From: Flavobacteriales bacterium UBA5422
GTDB lineage: Bacteria > Bacteroidota > Bacteroidia > Flavobacteriales_D > Crocinitomicaceae
Length of the DNA stretch: 23,531 bases
Assembly (NCBI GenBank): GCA_002409405.1
Contig: DHNG01000048.1
Coordinates: 22,404-45,934 of the forward strand
Direction: 5' to 3'
The notes under the pieces were generated by a model. That model made no database searches and had not been told where the DNA came from. It saw nothing but the letters and a program-made list of their open reading frames with translations. A program made the position numbers and the translations under genes. Shown in pieces: positions 22,149 to 23,531 of the stretch; the stretch's first letter is position 1; each line of letters begins with the position of its first letter.

Positions 22149-23438
22149 TTAATGGATTAATGTAATACTACCTTTTAGAATTTGTTTCTCGGAATCCCGG
22201 AGCTGCAGTTCATAAAAATAAACCCCTTCGTTTAATTGACCGGCTTTTCCACGACCATCCCATGCTTTTTCTTTGTTATACCCTGTTGATTGAAACACCT
22301 GCTGTCCCCATCGGTTATAAATATTCAATAAACAATCCGGATAGGCCTCTATTCCCAGAATAACCCACGTTTCGTTCTCTCCGTCTCCGTTAGGTGAAAA
22401 TGTAGTCGGTAAAAACAAACCTTTGTCAACAGAAACCGTCACATAATCCATCGCGGTACACCCTGAAATGGTATCCGTTACCAGTAGGGAATAGGTTGTT
22501 GTAACGTTCGGATTGGCAATCGGAAAGCGGCTGCTTTGATCAGATAATGCATAGCTTGGTGTCCAGAATACAGTTGAATTAATTCCGGCAGTTCCGCTTA
22601 ACTGAATTGTTTCACCCGGTTGAATGGTCACATCTGTTCCTGCATCGGCAATGACATCAACAACCGTAACAGGTAGAAGGGAAACACCGGCTATTTCTGT
22701 ACAACTGGTAAAACAATCTGATTCTACCCGGATAATGTCCCCGTTTTGTAAGGCGGAAGTATAAAAAGTGGAATCGGTTGTTGTTACAGCGACCAATTCG
22801 TTATTGATATACCAGCGAAATGGTCCCGGGGAATCACAATTGACTCTATCAGCATATACCGGAGTTAATGATCCTTTGCAAACAGTGGTGGACATCCCTG
22901 CGTTCATTACAGGAATCGGTCTGTTGACAGCGGTGCCGGAAATCGTTACATCAATGGTGAACTCTGCGGGAATGGTTACTCCCGGCGCAGACTGATCTCC
23001 GCTTAAAACAAGGTAATAAGTGGTGGAGGGAGTCAAACCAACAGCATTGATCGCCTGAAAACCTGTCGCCGCGCTGATACAATTTCCAAGTGAACTGTAG
23101 CTGGTTGAATTACAGGGAATATTCGCCTGAATGAGGTTGGCATTGTAACGTGTTCCTTGTCCTGCCTGTAATTGAAAAACAGGATTGGTCAGTGAAATTT
23201 GTACATCTCCTCCAGTTGCATTGGTGGTAAATGTGAGCCAGATAGTGTTGGCCGGAGCAAAACAAAAATTAAAGTCATCTTCACATCCTCCGCACAGTGT
23301 TCTGTTTGCCCCTGTATTGGTTACATTAACAGTTGTGTTGGGACATACTTCCAATGCATTATCACAATTGTTGTATGCCGGTTGCGCATAACAATCAGCC
23401 ACAAAAAACAGTATGATTAGGAGTTTGAGTACTTTCAT
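22149..23438 (-). CDS. secreted protein with gliding-motility (T9SS type B) C-terminal sorting domain
   Basis: 429 aa. A signal peptide (MKVLKLLIILFFVADCYA) leads a Cys-containing beta-rich N-terminal domain (about 22-170; 'NALEVCPNTTVNV', 'FCFAPANTIWLTF'), then a linker and an Ig/PKD-like domain (about 260-335, ending 'ISGCTAMDYVTVSV'). The last 90 residues begin 'LPTTFSPNGDGENETWVI' and carry 'NIYNRWGQQVFQS' and 'GVYFYELQLRD', the CHU_C/gliding-motility type B sorting signal that directs export by the type IX system and attachment to the cell surface. Likely a surface adhesin or structural protein. The adjacent PorP/SprF-type gene, 3 nt downstream, should be its dedicated outer-membrane partner. 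Confidence 0.92.
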   Translation of the reverse strand: MKVLKLLIILFFVADCYAQPAYNNCDNALEVCPNTTVNVTNTGANRTLCGGCEDDFNFCFAPANTIWLTFTTNATGGDVQISLTNPVFQLQAGQGTRYNANLIQANIPCNSTSYSSLGNCISAATGFQAINAVGLTPSTTYYLVLSGDQSAPGVTIPAEFTIDVTISGTAVNRPIPVMNAGMSTTVCKGSLTPVYADRVNCDSPGPFRWYINNELVAVTTTDSTFYTSALQNGDIIRVESDCFTSCTEIAGVSLLPVTVVDVIADAGTDVTIQPGETIQLSGTAGINSTVFWTPSYALSDQSSRFPIANPNVTTTYSLLVTDTISGCTAMDYVTVSVDKGLFLPTTFSPNGDGENETWVILGIEAYPDCLLNIYNRWGQQVFQSTGYNKEKAWDGRGKAGQLNEGVYFYELQLRDSEKQILKGSITLIH

Positions 23439-23444
23439 GTGCTA

Positions 23445-23452
23445 CAAATTTA
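23445..23452 (-). promoter_or_regulatory. promoter -7 element (TAAATTTG) for the surface protein/PorP pair
   Basis: Minus-strand TAnnTTTG match, 6 nt before the ATG at 23438. Transcription would begin at or within a base or two of the start codon, implying a nearly leaderless mRNA. The remaining bases to 23531 show no further gene I can support. Confidence 0.5.
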
Positions 23453-23531
23453 ATGCTTTGAACGTTAAAATCACATTCTTTCTCAAAAAGCATTCGTTTG
23501 AACATGGATAAGAACGCAAAAAATACAATGA

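Overview
The window looks like a chromosomal housekeeping/accessory stretch from a member of the Bacteroidota, most likely order Flavobacteriales. This is inferred from several lineage markers: a PorP/SprF-type type IX secretion protein next to a protein with a gliding-motility (CHU/T9SS type B) C-terminal sorting domain; the GlmU-like transferase variant typical of this phylum; DUF4924, DUF4294 and SiaC/DUF1987 proteins; and repeated TAnnTTTG promoter -7 elements instead of sigma70-type -10 boxes. Genus cannot be fixed from sequence reading alone. I count 27 intact genes or gene-like ORFs plus one gene remnant. They are tightly packed; no gene-free stretch exceeds 300 bases (the longest are 2333-2497, 19814-19975 and 10533-10678). 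I see no rRNA, tRNA, CRISPR array or insertion sequence.

Left part (1-7355). The left edge holds the C-terminal half of a helix-turn-helix protein resembling mobile mystery protein A, cut off by an in-frame stop. A bidirectional terminator follows, then three minus-strand genes: a membrane-anchored unknown, a PAS-LuxR regulator and a UPF0173 metal-dependent hydrolase. Next come a secreted thioredoxin-fold protein, a sodium:solute symporter whose mRNA appears to begin with a 13-bp hairpin, and a GlmU-like protein overlapping the symporter by 23 nt. A convergent soluble Ser/Thr kinase with an altered glycine loop closes this part.

Middle (7386-15097). A small membrane protein and a BadF/GlcNAc-kinase-type ATPase are followed by a SiaC-family protein paired with a PlsC-type acyltransferase. 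A YcxB-like membrane protein faces them. A stand-alone acyl-CoA carboxylase beta subunit ends in a textbook terminator. A probable five-gene run follows: an 83-aa unknown, an OmpH/Skp-like lipoprotein, DUF4924, cytidine deaminase and a DUF3298/4163 lipoprotein.

Right part (15105-23531). A small Cys-containing lipoprotein and a DUF4294 protein diverge. A minus-strand probable operon joins a large WG-repeat protein, a TonB-like single-pass protein and a Crp/Fnr regulator. A HisKA_2-type membrane histidine kinase without an adjacent response regulator comes next, and the window ends with the T9SS cargo/PorP pair.

No complete, obviously new multi-gene system stands out. The most interesting leads are the truncated mobile mystery protein A remnant, the WG-repeat/TonB/Crp operon, the atypical kinase, the SiaC homologue lacking the usual Thr, and the hairpin at the predicted 5' end of the symporter mRNA.
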